Positions 1-8,254 are shown, counted from the stretch's first letter. The stretch: DNA of 34,433 bases from CAYMCV01 sp964389005 (GCA_964389005.1 CAYMCV010000011.1:1-34433), one strand, 5' to 3'. The notes: generated from the letters alone by a model not told the origin. Translations and numbers: made by a program.

Positions 1-1145
1 AGTTCTGCTTCGTAATCCTCTTCGGATACTTCAATATTCTCAGCCTTTACAACTGCTTCCAGCACAAGTCTGGATTTCACACGACGTTCAGCCTGCGGTT
101 TCACCTGTTCTATCATGCCTTCTTCCGTCATGCCGGTGAACTGATAATACTGCTGCATATTAAGTCCCTGCATGGAAAGTCTCTGGCCAAACTCATCAAC
201 CATCTGTCTCTGCGTCATCATAATCATTGCTTCGGGTACATCCATGGTTGCATCTGCAACAATAGCATCAATGATTGCTTCTTCTTTGACATTCTTTGCG
301 TCAGCTTCCTTTTTCTCTGTCAAGTTCTTTTTGATACTATCTTTGTATTCTGCAAGTGTATTGTAAGCGCTGACCTCCTCAGCAAACTCATCATCCAACT
401 CCGGTAATTGATTCTCCTTAATTTCCTTCACGGTAACGACAAACTTCGCAGGTTTGCCGGCAAGATTCTCTGCCTGATAATCCGCGGGGAACGTAACATT
501 GACATCTAACGTATCGCCGATATTCTTGCCGATAAGCTGCTCTTCGAAGTTATCAATGAAAGAATGAGAACCGATGGTCAACGTATAATCCTCACCTTTG
601 CCGCCTTCAAAAGGAACGTCATCCACAAATCCTTCAAAGTCAATAACCGCAACATCCTTATCCTGTACCGGACGATCTTCAACCGTAATTGTTCTTGCAC
701 TGTTCTGTCTCTCTTTCTCGATTGCTTCATTGATTTCATCCTCTGTTACTTCAACGGATACCTTGTCAACTTCGACACCTTTATACTTTCCGAGTGTAAC
801 GTCAGGCTTCAATGCAACTTCTGCGGTAAAAATGAACGGTTTCCCTGCTTCAATCTGAACCACTTCAATCTTCGGAGAAGAAACGATTTCCTCTGTACAC
901 TCATCATATGCTTTGGCATATGCGTCCGGAATTGCGATATTAGCCGCATCTTCATAAAAAACCTCAGTTCCGTACATCTTCTCAATCATTTTACGGGGAA
1001 CTTTTCCTTTACGGAAGCCCGGAACGGCAATCTGTCCTTTATTTTTCTGATATGCCTTGTCAACTGCCTTCTCGAAATCCTCTTCGGATACTTCAATGGT
1101 CAGTTTCGCCATATTCTTCTCTAATTTTTCAACCTGTAAACTCAT
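1..1145 (-). CDS. tig: Trigger factor, C-terminus cut by window edge
   Basis: Ribosome-associated chaperone and peptidyl-prolyl isomerase that binds nascent chains at the exit tunnel. The minus strand is open from ATG at 1145 to the window edge (381 codons; the family is about 430). The ribosome-docking signature GFRKGK is at residues 43-48. The FKBP-type PPIase core follows at about residues 150-240, including YTLTIGSHSFIDNFEEQL and the KEIKENQLPELDDEF linker, then the start of the helical substrate-cradle domain. The start is supported by AAGGAGG 8 bases upstream. It is transcribed away from the neighbouring phosphotransferase gene, so 1146-1384 is a divergent promoter region. Only the last 40-50 residues lie outside the window. 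The identification is secure. Confidence 0.96.
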   Translation of the reverse strand, partial: MSLQVEKLEKNMAKLTIEVSEEDFEKAVDKAYQKNKGQIAVPGFRKGKVPRKMIEKMYGTEVFYEDAANIAIPDAYAKAYDECTEEIVSSPKIEVVQIEAGKPFIFTAEVALKPDVTLGKYKGVEVDKVSVEVTEDEINEAIEKERQNSARTITVEDRPVQDKDVAVIDFEGFVDDVPFEGGKGEDYTLTIGSHSFIDNFEEQLIGKNIGDTLDVNVTFPADYQAENLAGKPAKFVVTVKEIKENQLPELDDEFAEEVSAYNTLAEYKDSIKKNLTEKKEADAKNVKEEAIIDAIVADATMDVPEAMIMMTQRQMVDEFGQRLSMQGLNMQQYYQFTGMTEEGMIEQVKPQAERRVKSRLVLEAVVKAENIEVSEEDYEAE

Positions 1146-1207
1146 TTTGTGTTTCCTCCTTCAATATATGTGCTTGTATTTTTGTTTTTATCCACAGTCA
1201 ATAAACG

Positions 1208-1216
1208 ATTATAGCA
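1208..1216 (-). promoter_or_regulatory. Extended -10 promoter of tig
   Basis: On the minus strand the sequence reads TGCTATAAT, an extended -10 element (TGN-TATAAT), about 60 bases upstream of the tig start codon. No good -35 hexamer is found at 17 bases, as is common with extended -10 promoters. Confidence 0.55.
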
Positions 1217-1272
1217 CATTTTTTGCCAAAAGAAAAGCACTGTTTTTGGTTTGACAATATAGGGCAAAAAGA

Positions 1273-1302
1273 TTGAATCTGAAAGGATTCGTGTGATAGA
1301 AT
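1273..1302 (+). promoter_or_regulatory. Candidate promoter with dyad, phosphotransferase gene
   Basis: TTGAAT (1273-1278) and TAGAAT (1297-1302) are separated by 18 bases on the plus strand, about 80 bases before the phosphotransferase start. The inverted repeat GAATC-TGAAAG-GATTC (1275-1290) overlaps the -35 box and spacer and could be an operator. The match to consensus is moderate and the arms are only 5 bp, so regulation is a guess. Confidence 0.3.
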
Positions 1303-1384
1303 GATGATATCGATTTTGAAAGAATATACACATTCACATGTTTAATTTACGAAGTCAATTATGAAGAAAGTCCGAGGTAAACTT

Positions 1385-2368
1385 ATGAAAAGTAAAACCA
1401 AGCTATTGTTGGATGAAAGTGCAATTGTAGATGTGTTTCGTGATGCCGGAATCGAAGGTATTACCTCGATTTCTGCGCTCGGTGCCGGTGAGTACAATGC
1501 CGTTTTTGCAGTCACCACGCCCGAACAAAACTACGCTATGAAGATAGCACCGCCTTCCGGTATCGAAGTTCTCTCCTACGAGAAGGATTTGTTACAATCA
1601 GAAATCTTTTGGTACGATCAAATCAGCCGAAATACATCCATTCGTGTTCCTCGGGTTTTTTACTCCGATTTTAGCAGAAAGAAAATCGAGAGTCCCTATT
1701 TTATCATGGAACTGCTCGATGGCGAACAACTGAATCTGATGAATTTTACCGAGCATGAGCGAAATGAGTGTATTGCGGCCAAAGCAAAAATGGCGGCACA
1801 GATTCATGAAATTACAAATGACTGCTTCGGCTATATCCAAAACGGACTGAAATCCACATGGTATGATGCTATTACGTCCATGGTTGAATCATTGATTTCG
1901 GACTGCCATCGCCTCGGTAAAGAATCCCTCGATGGTGAACGTTTGCTTCGCGCTATCACAGCCAACAAGGAAATCCTCGAAAAAGCTGAATGTGTCATGG
2001 TTAATTTTGATCTCTGGGATTCCAATGTGTTGTGTTCAAGAGAGAGCGGTCAACTTTCATTTGCTTGGATTGACCCGGAACGTAGTTTTTGGGGCGATCG
2101 CATTGCCGACTTCGTCAGCATGAGCCGAGATTCCACAGAACCGCTCAGTTTGAAGTCCGACTCTCTCAAGGCATACAATTCAGTCGCCAAAAAACCTGTC
2201 CTCGGAACACGGGAGGAAGACATCCGCTACGCCGTTGCCCTCGGTTACTTGGCGCTCATCCAAGAGACAGAGAAGTATGTTCGCTATGAACCCGGCGACC
2301 AAGGATGGACCAACAGCGTCAACGATGCCACCAATCGCTTCGCGGCGGCATTTCGAATTCTGGGGTGA
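1385..2368 (+). CDS. APH/choline-kinase-fold phosphotransferase family protein
   Basis: 327 residues with the aminoglycoside/choline kinase fold. An N-lobe segment (SALGAGEYNAVFAV, then YAMKIAPP with the ATP-binding Lys) is followed by a hinge-like FIMELLDGEQL, the catalytic loop VNFDLWDSNVL, and the metal-binding WIDPERSFWGD. In most APH enzymes the catalytic loop reads HGDLxxxN. Here the usual His is Asn, but the catalytic Asp, loop Asn and metal Asp remain, so activity is plausible. The substrate (drug, sugar or metabolite) cannot be told from sequence. An in-frame ATG at 1361 exists, but GAGG at 1374-1377 sits 7 bases before the ATG at 1385, which I take as the start. It is monocistronic and the only plus-strand enzyme gene here. 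The stop codon lies inside the first unit of a 15-bp minisatellite. Confidence 0.8.
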   Translation: MKSKTKLLLDESAIVDVFRDAGIEGITSISALGAGEYNAVFAVTTPEQNYAMKIAPPSGIEVLSYEKDLLQSEIFWYDQISRNTSIRVPRVFYSDFSRKKIESPYFIMELLDGEQLNLMNFTEHERNECIAAKAKMAAQIHEITNDCFGYIQNGLKSTWYDAITSMVESLISDCHRLGKESLDGERLLRAITANKEILEKAECVMVNFDLWDSNVLCSRESGQLSFAWIDPERSFWGDRIADFVSMSRDSTEPLSLKSDSLKAYNSVAKKPVLGTREEDIRYAVALGYLALIQETEKYVRYEPGDQGWTNSVNDATNRFAAAFRILG

Positions 2369-2632
2369 TTAATTTTGGAGTGGCTCATTTGGGCATGACT
2401 TATTTCGGAGTGACTGTTTTCGGAGCAATTTAACTCGGAGTGACTCATTTGGGCATGACTTATTACGGAGTGACTGTTTTCGGAGCAATTTAACTCGGCG
2501 TGGCTCATTTGGGGGGGATTTACTTCGGAGTGGCTATTTTCGGAGTGATTTAACCTCGGAGTGGTTCATTTGGGGGTAATTAACTTCGGAATGGCTATTT
2601 TCAGAGTGATTTTGCTTCGACGTGGCATACAT
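2361..2632. repeat. 15-bp minisatellite, about 17 units, with 60-bp higher order
   Basis: Consecutive 15-base units with consensus near CGGAGTGRYTNATTT begin at 2361, inside the last codons of the phosphotransferase gene, and run to about 2617; two units are 16 bases. A decayed unit continues to 2632. Every fourth unit matches best, giving a 60-bp superrepeat: 2376-2435 and 2436-2495 are nearly identical, and later copies diverge. No frame is open through the whole array on either strand. On the minus strand two superrepeats are open and would encode five-residue units such as ELNCS-ENSHS-EISHA-QMSHS. Confidence 0.85.
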
Positions 2633-2653
2633 GACACGCTTGTCACTTTCGGA

Positions 2654-2850
2654 TGGGGTACAGATTCGCTGTTTTGATTTTTATGCCCCATTTTTTACTT
2701 TATGTCAACCGTATTTTTTCTTTAAAACAGTTTTACTGGGGTACAGATGCGATATTTTCTCATCTGTGCCTCATTTTATATGTTATGTAAACCGCATGAC
2801 CGCGTTCATTGGGGTACAAATTGAAAAAATGACAATCTGTACCCCTTTTT
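2654..2850. repeat. Three tandem hairpin repeats ending in T-rich tracts
   Basis: Three units begin with TGGGGTACA at 2654, 2737 and 2810. Each can fold: TGGGG/CCCCA (2654-2690), TGGGGTACAGATG with CATCTGTGCCTCA (2737-2773), and GGGGTACAAATTG with CAATCTGTACCCC (2811-2845). Each is followed by a T-rich stretch, and units A and B then carry ATGTMAACCG-like sequence. The third hairpin plus TTTTT has the form of a plus-strand Rho-independent terminator and could end the phosphotransferase transcript. 2851-2942 is AT-rich with no recognisable feature. Confidence 0.65.
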
Positions 2851-2942
2851 CCAGACATGTCTATACTTATGTAAACCTTTTTATGATAAATACGATAAGA
2901 AGATTTAATAAATGTCTATTTATCTTAAAAATTACAAATGAC

Positions 2943-3052
2943 AATCAAAGAAAACCGAAACGCCTATGAGCGTGGCCTATGTATCTCCCTTTAAAACAAA
3001 TAGTAATCAAAGAAAACCGAAACGTCTACGAGCGTAGCCTATATATCTCCCT
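2943..3052. repeat. Two-copy 48-bp direct repeat with internal stem
   Basis: Copies at 2943-2990 and 3005-3052 share AATCAAAGAAAACCGAAACG, then a short inverted repeat, then GCCTATRTATCTCCCT, with a 62-base period. The stem is CTACG/CGTAG in copy 2 and CTATG/CGTGG in copy 1; in a plus-strand RNA the copy-1 changes stay paired as G-U wobbles. It lies 100 bases beyond the end of the lipid operon. The role is unknown. 3053-3153 holds nothing I recognise. Confidence 0.7.
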
Positions 3053-3153
3053 AAAAATTGTTATATTAAGCTCAAAATAAACACCCGCCCAATTTAGGAA
3101 CATGCTATGAAAGGTCATATAACAAAAAGTAAATCTAACTATAAATCACCCCT

Positions 3154-4740
3154 CTACTTAATTCGCTTGTCCAGCGAATCAACCACATACTCCCATGTGC
3201 GAATCTTCTTATACTTCGGCATTTTGTCATTGACACGCTCAATCAATGCTTCTCCCGGATTTAAAGTGCCCGCCGGAATGAAGATGCTTGCATGCAGCGT
3301 ACCGTTTTCCATAGAAACTCTGGCTTTCAAGATATTTTCTTCCTCGAGAATGACTGCCTCAATTTCATCTGGATAGATATTCTCGCCGTTTCCGCCAAGG
3401 AGCATACGTTTCTTACGCCCTTTTAAGTAAATATCACCGTCTTTGATGTATCCCAAATCTCCTGTTTTGAAAAATCCCTGTTCATTAAATACCGCGCGTG
3501 TGGCTTCCTCGTTGTTGCAATAACCAAGGAAAATGTTGTCTCCTCGCACCAAGATTTCGCCGACTCCGTTTTCATCCGGCGCATCAATGATAACCTCAAT
3601 ATTCTCAAAAATTGTTCCCGAATTGTAGATATTTTGACTTCCGCAATACTCGATTGCAAGAATCGAGGTCGTCTCTGACAGGGCATAGGCCTCCATTAAA
3701 TGAATGCCGGATTGTTTGTAAAACAGACGAATTTGCGGGTCTAAAAATGCACCGCCGCAGAACAAATACTTCAACCGATTACCAAACAATGACTTCAACA
3801 CCGCCGATTGCGTGGCATACAATTGTTCTTTTGTAAACTGCTCTCCTGCTGCCCGTGAATCCGTTGATGCTCCGACTCCCTGTACCTCGGCTCCCTGTAC
3901 TCCGTCCGCCGCTGCTCCGGCTCCCTGTGCTCCGGCCTGCATCGCCGCCTGATAGAATCGCTCCAGAATTATTGGCACCGCACTGAATACCGTCGGATTT
4001 ACCATCTGCAATTCCTCCGCAATTTTCTTCGTATCCGAGCAAATATAGATGCTGATGCCGGAAATAATGGAGAAGAAAAAGTTGCAGATTCCGCCGTAGG
4101 TATGATGCAACGGCAGAAACAAATAACAACTGTCTTCCTCATTCATAAACGCACGCCGACTCAGATTCTCAAACCCGCAGAACAAGTTGCGGTGTGACAA
4201 CATCACCGCTTTCGGAAACGCCGTTGTTCCCGATGAAAAAACAATTTTTGCACAACCTTCATAATCAACCTCTTCGAAATCAAACATATCGCTCTTCGAA
4301 GCGTTGATTCTTCTTCCTTCATCTAAAATCGTCTCAAAATCACCGTTCATACATATGTAGTCAACATTGGGATTGCTCTCTTTCAACGCATCAATGACGG
4401 ATTGTTTGGAAGGCGCATAGATGATTGCCGCGGCACCGATGACATTCATCATTCGGTTGATGTCATCATACTTCCATTCCTTATCCGTACCGGCGCTGAC
4501 ACCGACATACCCCATGATTGCCAAATCAGCCACCATCCATTGATATGAGTTTTCGCCGTAAACCATAATCTTTTTTCCGCGATATCCTCGCGCCAGCAAT
4601 CCTGCTGCCAATGCGCAGACATCTGTAATCGTCTCCCCAAAGGTCTTCCCGACAAAAGTCTCGCCACTGCGCCAATAAATATACGGCTTCGTATTCCATT
4701 TTACATAATCTTCCCGCAAGTAATCCTGAATCGTCTTCAT
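3154..4740 (-). CDS. AMP-forming acyl-CoA synthetase (long-chain fatty acid ligase-like)
   Basis: 528-residue ANL-superfamily enzyme that would activate a carboxylic acid, probably a fatty acid, to acyl-AMP and then acyl-CoA. The order of motifs is standard: the ATP loop SSGTTAFPKAVMLSHRNL, LPLHHTYGG, the YALSETTS adenylate motif, the TGDLGYIKDGDIYLKGR hinge region, GENIYPDEIE, and a C-terminal Lys in LDKRIK where the catalytic Lys is expected. A low-complexity stretch rich in Ala, Gly and Gln, built of five-residue units, is inserted in mid-protein between AVPIILERFY and the YLFCGGAFLD region. It is encoded by a 15-bp minisatellite. The start is supported by TAGGAGGG just upstream. This is the last gene of the operon, 15 bases after the GNAT gene, and could supply acyl-CoA to it. 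The exact substrate is unknown. Confidence 0.88.
   Translation of the reverse strand: MKTIQDYLREDYVKWNTKPYIYWRSGETFVGKTFGETITDVCALAAGLLARGYRGKKIMVYGENSYQWMVADLAIMGYVGVSAGTDKEWKYDDINRMMNVIGAAAIIYAPSKQSVIDALKESNPNVDYICMNGDFETILDEGRRINASKSDMFDFEEVDYEGCAKIVFSSGTTAFPKAVMLSHRNLFCGFENLSRRAFMNEEDSCYLFLPLHHTYGGICNFFFSIISGISIYICSDTKKIAEELQMVNPTVFSAVPIILERFYQAAMQAGAQGAGAAADGVQGAEVQGVGASTDSRAAGEQFTKEQLYATQSAVLKSLFGNRLKYLFCGGAFLDPQIRLFYKQSGIHLMEAYALSETTSILAIEYCGSQNIYNSGTIFENIEVIIDAPDENGVGEILVRGDNIFLGYCNNEEATRAVFNEQGFFKTGDLGYIKDGDIYLKGRKKRMLLGGNGENIYPDEIEAVILEEENILKARVSMENGTLHASIFIPAGTLNPGEALIERVNDKMPKYKKIRTWEYVVDSLDKRIK
3873..3932. repeat. 15-bp minisatellite inside acyl-CoA synthetase gene
   Basis: Four units: 3873-3887, 3888-3902, 3903-3917 and 3918-3932, of type CGGCTCCCTGTNCTC (the third is diverged). 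Being 15 bp long they preserve frame and encode five-residue units such as GVQGA and EVQGV. The surrounding protein context is otherwise normal for the family. Confidence 0.75.
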
Positions 4741-4755
4741 TCCGCCCTCCTAAGA

Positions 4756-5820
4756 TTAAATTTCTCTTTCCATCAATACATACTCATATCTGTTTGCAAT
4801 CAACGGTTCGACGTAATTCTGTGTTATCTTCCCGTCACGCATCAGCGCCCCGATAGACGGCAGTTCCTTCTCAATCAGCGTGTCAATGATACTCTGCACC
4901 AACGCTTTCCCGAGTCCTCTGTGCGCCGCATCCACACCCATATACAGCATGACATACTCCGTCGGATGTTTCTTCTTTTTCAGAATTTGTATAAGCGACG
5001 TGAAACGATTGGTGTGATACACATGATTTCCGTAGTTCGGAACTGAGATAAAAAACCCAACCGCTTTACCCTCATAATATGCCATTTTCACCATTTCCAC
5101 GTTAACGATCTTCGTAAAATCAGAAAACTGACTGCAAAAATCCTCCTCGGATAAAGTCTTAAAAATCGGAAAATCACTGTACAATTCAATGATAAGCCGA
5201 TACACTTCCTTCATCGCATCCGCAAATCCATCACTTTTCGGGCTGATAATTTGATACCCCTTCTGTAGGAATTCATCATAATGCTCTTTGTACCGCGGCA
5301 ATTCAAATCCTGCCGTCGCAATCTTATATATATTGGACACATAGTGCTCGTACACCCTGAATCCGTTCTCATCAAAAAGCCGCTTATAATAAGGCAAATT
5401 ATATGGCTCTCCTGTATATGGCGCGCGGTCAAACAAGTTGATTTTGAGTCGATACTTCATCCAGAAACTTGCATCCACCGGTCCCTGCAGTTTGATGAAC
5501 CCCTTACGCTTTGCAAAATCATACGCTGCATCAAACAGTACCTTTGCAGCCTCCGAATCATCCTCGCATTCAAAGAACCCAAAGTACGCAATCGGGTCGT
5601 TATCATACGCCGTAATTGCGAATCGACCGACGGTTTTACCACCATCGCATACCAAGAATTTGTACAACGAAAAATATTTGCTCATTACATGCGTATTCAT
5701 AAGAATCGCCTGTATATCCTTCGGATTCTCCATATTGTTGTCCCGTCCATAGAGGCGTTTGGGTAAACGAATGAATTCCCTTATGTACTTTTTTTCCGTA
5801 TCAAACTGTATGACTCTCAT
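4756..5820 (-). CDS. GNAT-fold N-acyltransferase-like protein (YghO-like)
   Basis: 354 residues, long enough for two GNAT-type lobes. The N-terminal half carries LQGPVDASFWMKYRLKINLF followed by PYTGEPYNLPYYKRLF and an ENGF motif, a pattern I associate with the YghO-like family of uncharacterised acyltransferases. The C-terminal half has the acyl-CoA pyrophosphate loop in YMGVDAAHRGLGKALV, preceded by a beta-strand segment around EYVMLYMGV. No membrane segment is seen. ATG at 5820 is preceded by GAGG at a good distance and overlaps the 3' end of the upstream dikinase gene by 20 bases, suggesting translational coupling. An acyl-CoA synthetase follows 15 bases later. N- or O-acylation of the operon's product is therefore a reasonable inference, not a proven role. 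Confidence 0.7.
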   Translation of the reverse strand: MRVIQFDTEKKYIREFIRLPKRLYGRDNNMENPKDIQAILMNTHVMSKYFSLYKFLVCDGGKTVGRFAITAYDNDPIAYFGFFECEDDSEAAKVLFDAAYDFAKRKGFIKLQGPVDASFWMKYRLKINLFDRAPYTGEPYNLPYYKRLFDENGFRVYEHYVSNIYKIATAGFELPRYKEHYDEFLQKGYQIISPKSDGFADAMKEVYRLIIELYSDFPIFKTLSEEDFCSQFSDFTKIVNVEMVKMAYYEGKAVGFFISVPNYGNHVYHTNRFTSLIQILKKKKHPTEYVMLYMGVDAAHRGLGKALVQSIIDTLIEKELPSIGALMRDGKITQNYVEPLIANRYEYVLMEREI

Positions 5821-8254
5821 CTAAAACCTCGATTCTTCCCGTGTTTCCGTTGATACGCACACGACTTCCTTCAGGAATGCGGCTGACCGCTCCCTTGACT
5901 CCCACCACCGCAGGTATCTTTAATTCCCTTGAAATAATGGCGGTGTGCGATAACAATGAACCTTTCTCGGTGATGATTCCTTTGGCGTTCACAAGCAGAA
6001 ACACCCAGCCCGGATCCGTCATCTTCGCCACAATAATCTTGTCCTTGACCTCTTTCGCATCCTCCGGCCCCGTCACGATAACCACTTCACCCTCCGCCTC
6101 ACCGTTCGAGCAGGGAATTCCGCGAATTTCACCGTCTTTTACTTGAAGCGGAATACTGTTGATGTTCTCATGCGTCTTGTTAAATTCTTGATTGCTAAAA
6201 ATGATACGGGAATATGCGGGAATTTGTCGATAAACCTCGTATTCTTGCTTTCTTTGCCCAATCACTTCCTGATATGCCCGACTATGGTGTACACAGTCTT
6301 CGAGTTCTTCCACCGTCAGATAGAAAACATCCTCCCGACAATCAATTCTCCCCTCTTTTGCGAGATTTTGGCCCATTGATACGTAAATAGCACGCACCAT
6401 TCCAAAAATCCGACTTCGATTCAGCCGTTGTACTTCGCGATAACGAATTCCCTTCATTGCATGTCTTCCGAGTCGGCGAACACTTCGCTGTTTCCGCTTT
6501 GGTACTCCGCTTAAACTCGTATCTGTTACCGTATCTGCGTCTGCTTCCTTCATCATCGCCTGTATCATGTTCCGCAAACGCTCCTCATCCTCTGCATACG
6601 ACAAAATCTTCTCCCAAAGAAGGTTGGCATCAGTCCGAAACGTCTTCGTTTCCAGCTTCAATTCCTCCATGGAACGATCGCCATAACGCGCAATATATTG
6701 TTCGAAATGCTCACGAAACGCTGCGTCCTCCATCGCCTGTGACGGTGTTGCAAACTTTCCTTCGCAATACAGTACCGCAAGCAAGAGTAATGCTCTGACC
6801 GGTTTCATACTTTCGATATTGGTAATTCCCGATATGTACTCATTGGTAACGTGCTCATAATCCGCAAGCCCACACTTCTTCAGCGTGCTTTTCAGGAGCC
6901 CGGTGTAGATAAAAGCGTACATATCATTCAGCAGGGTTACATCCCACTTTGCAAGCAACCGCTCCTTAATCGCATCATACAGCTGCAGCAACTCCTCGTT
7001 GCTCATATCTTCACGAAACCGCTCTCGATAAAAAGCCTCCACCTCGGCAAATTCCTTCTCCAACCGGTTCATCGACTTCCCCACGGTTAAAAGTTCTTTT
7101 ATGATAAAAAAATACGAGCCGAGGCTTCCGAAAAAACCGATTTGCACCTTTTCGGCATTATAATTTTTGTTGGAAACACCGAGCATATCCTGCCATATCG
7201 GGATAATCTTTCGGTTAAAAGGCAAGAACTTAATCACGGTGTACCAGTTACTAATTTTATAGTACATCCTTCCATTCACACAGCCAACCATCTGTCGAAA
7301 GGTCTGCGCATAACGGTCAAGGACTTTTTTACTTTTGACACATCGATGCGCAACACCGCGAAAAACTCCGGAATAGACGACGTTTACAAAAGAAGCCGTC
7401 AGCGGCAGAGAAATGCCGGGATAGCTCTCCACAATATTGCTGTTATCCATTATCAACGGATGCGTTTCATCCACCGTTGTAATTTTTCGCGCCTGCAAAA
7501 CATAGATTTGTCCGTCTTTGACGGCAAATTCCATGTCCATCTGCCCTCCGAACAATTCGGAGACACGTTCGGAAATTGCGATTAATTCCTCGATACACGC
7601 CGATTCCAGAACTGCACTGTTTCCCTTGGTTTCATAGTAGTAGTTACGGTCCGTTCGATTGTAGTAATATGTCGTTGTATCAACCAAATCTTCCACGACG
7701 TTCTGTCCGACACCGCAGCCTGTCACGATGACACTCTCATTTAAGATTCCCTGCGGATTGGATGTGAAAAGAATCCCCGAGCAATCGGGATGAATCATTT
7801 CCTGAATAATGACTGACATTTGAATTTGGTTGCAATCGAGATTATGACCTTTGCAATATGCCATTACACTATCGCTACGAAGTGAGTATACGCATTTCTC
7901 TACGTATGTAGGTATGTCTTTCTCTTCCACATCGAGATAGGTATCGAACTGCCCCGCAAATGAGGTCGTATCTCCGTCTTCCGCCGTAGAAGAAGAACGA
8001 ACGGAATACAGTTTTGAGGGAATTTTTAGATAAAAATGCTTCGCAAGTGCCGCCGCAATATTCTCACGCAGTTGCGTTTCATACGATTTGGCATTCCAGT
8101 CGATTCCGACTGTCAATTCATTTGCGGGAATACAGATGAACTGAGGAATCCTCAGTCCATTTTGCTGCATGATTGTTAGGTTGTATGCTTTCGTTCCAAG
8201 CAGTTCCTTCGAAAATGAATCCTCTGCTCGGCTCGATTTCTCCGTTAATTCCAT
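5801..8254 (-). CDS. Rifampin-phosphotransferase-like ATP dikinase (copy 2 of operon)
   Basis: 817 residues from ATG 8254 (AAGGAG 5-6 bases upstream; a longer frame to 8302 would overlap the UbiA gene). The N-terminal PPDK-type ATP-grasp domain has YSVRSSSTAEDGDTTSFAGQ, VIIQEMIHPDCSGILFTSNP, and EFAVKDGQIYVLQARKI. A long central region contains YGDRSMEELKLET. The C-terminal swivelling phosphohistidine domain has the catalytic His in GSLLSHTAIISRELKIPAVV and ends at GNTGRIEVL. There is no C-terminal PEP/pyruvate TIM barrel, so it is not PpsA or PPDK. The ATP-grasp, substrate and His order is that of rifampin phosphotransferase, in which the beta-phosphate of ATP passes via His to a substrate hydroxyl. 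The substrate here is unknown. Its place between UbiA and GNAT genes points to a lipid intermediate. Confidence 0.82.
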   Translation of the reverse strand: MELTEKSSRAEDSFSKELLGTKAYNLTIMQQNGLRIPQFICIPANELTVGIDWNAKSYETQLRENIAAALAKHFYLKIPSKLYSVRSSSTAEDGDTTSFAGQFDTYLDVEEKDIPTYVEKCVYSLRSDSVMAYCKGHNLDCNQIQMSVIIQEMIHPDCSGILFTSNPQGILNESVIVTGCGVGQNVVEDLVDTTTYYYNRTDRNYYYETKGNSAVLESACIEELIAISERVSELFGGQMDMEFAVKDGQIYVLQARKITTVDETHPLIMDNSNIVESYPGISLPLTASFVNVVYSGVFRGVAHRCVKSKKVLDRYAQTFRQMVGCVNGRMYYKISNWYTVIKFLPFNRKIIPIWQDMLGVSNKNYNAEKVQIGFFGSLGSYFFIIKELLTVGKSMNRLEKEFAEVEAFYRERFREDMSNEELLQLYDAIKERLLAKWDVTLLNDMYAFIYTGLLKSTLKKCGLADYEHVTNEYISGITNIESMKPVRALLLLAVLYCEGKFATPSQAMEDAAFREHFEQYIARYGDRSMEELKLETKTFRTDANLLWEKILSYAEDEERLRNMIQAMMKEADADTVTDTSLSGVPKRKQRSVRRLGRHAMKGIRYREVQRLNRSRIFGMVRAIYVSMGQNLAKEGRIDCREDVFYLTVEELEDCVHHSRAYQEVIGQRKQEYEVYRQIPAYSRIIFSNQEFNKTHENINSIPLQVKDGEIRGIPCSNGEAEGEVVIVTGPEDAKEVKDKIIVAKMTDPGWVFLLVNAKGIITEKGSLLSHTAIISRELKIPAVVGVKGAVSRIPEGSRVRINGNTGRIEVLDESHTV

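Noticed and set aside
564..1124. A 186-residue plus-strand reading frame opposite the trigger factor gene.
   Set aside because: It is antisense to a clearly conserved protein, low in complexity and has no family motif or ribosome site.
2284..2508. Minus-strand reading frame with five-residue repeats (ELNCS/ENSHS type).
   Set aside because: It lies across the minisatellite and the end of the phosphotransferase gene, has no convincing ribosome site, and the frame is lost in the later 61-base superrepeats. It is better explained as a by-product of 15-bp repeats.
2943..3052. Possible CRISPR array.
   Set aside because: Only two copies are present, the 48-base repeat with a 14-base spacer is the wrong proportion, and there are no cas genes.
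5281..5766. Plus-strand reading frame of 161 residues opposite the GNAT gene.
   Set aside because: It is a shadow of the coding strand with no start signals.
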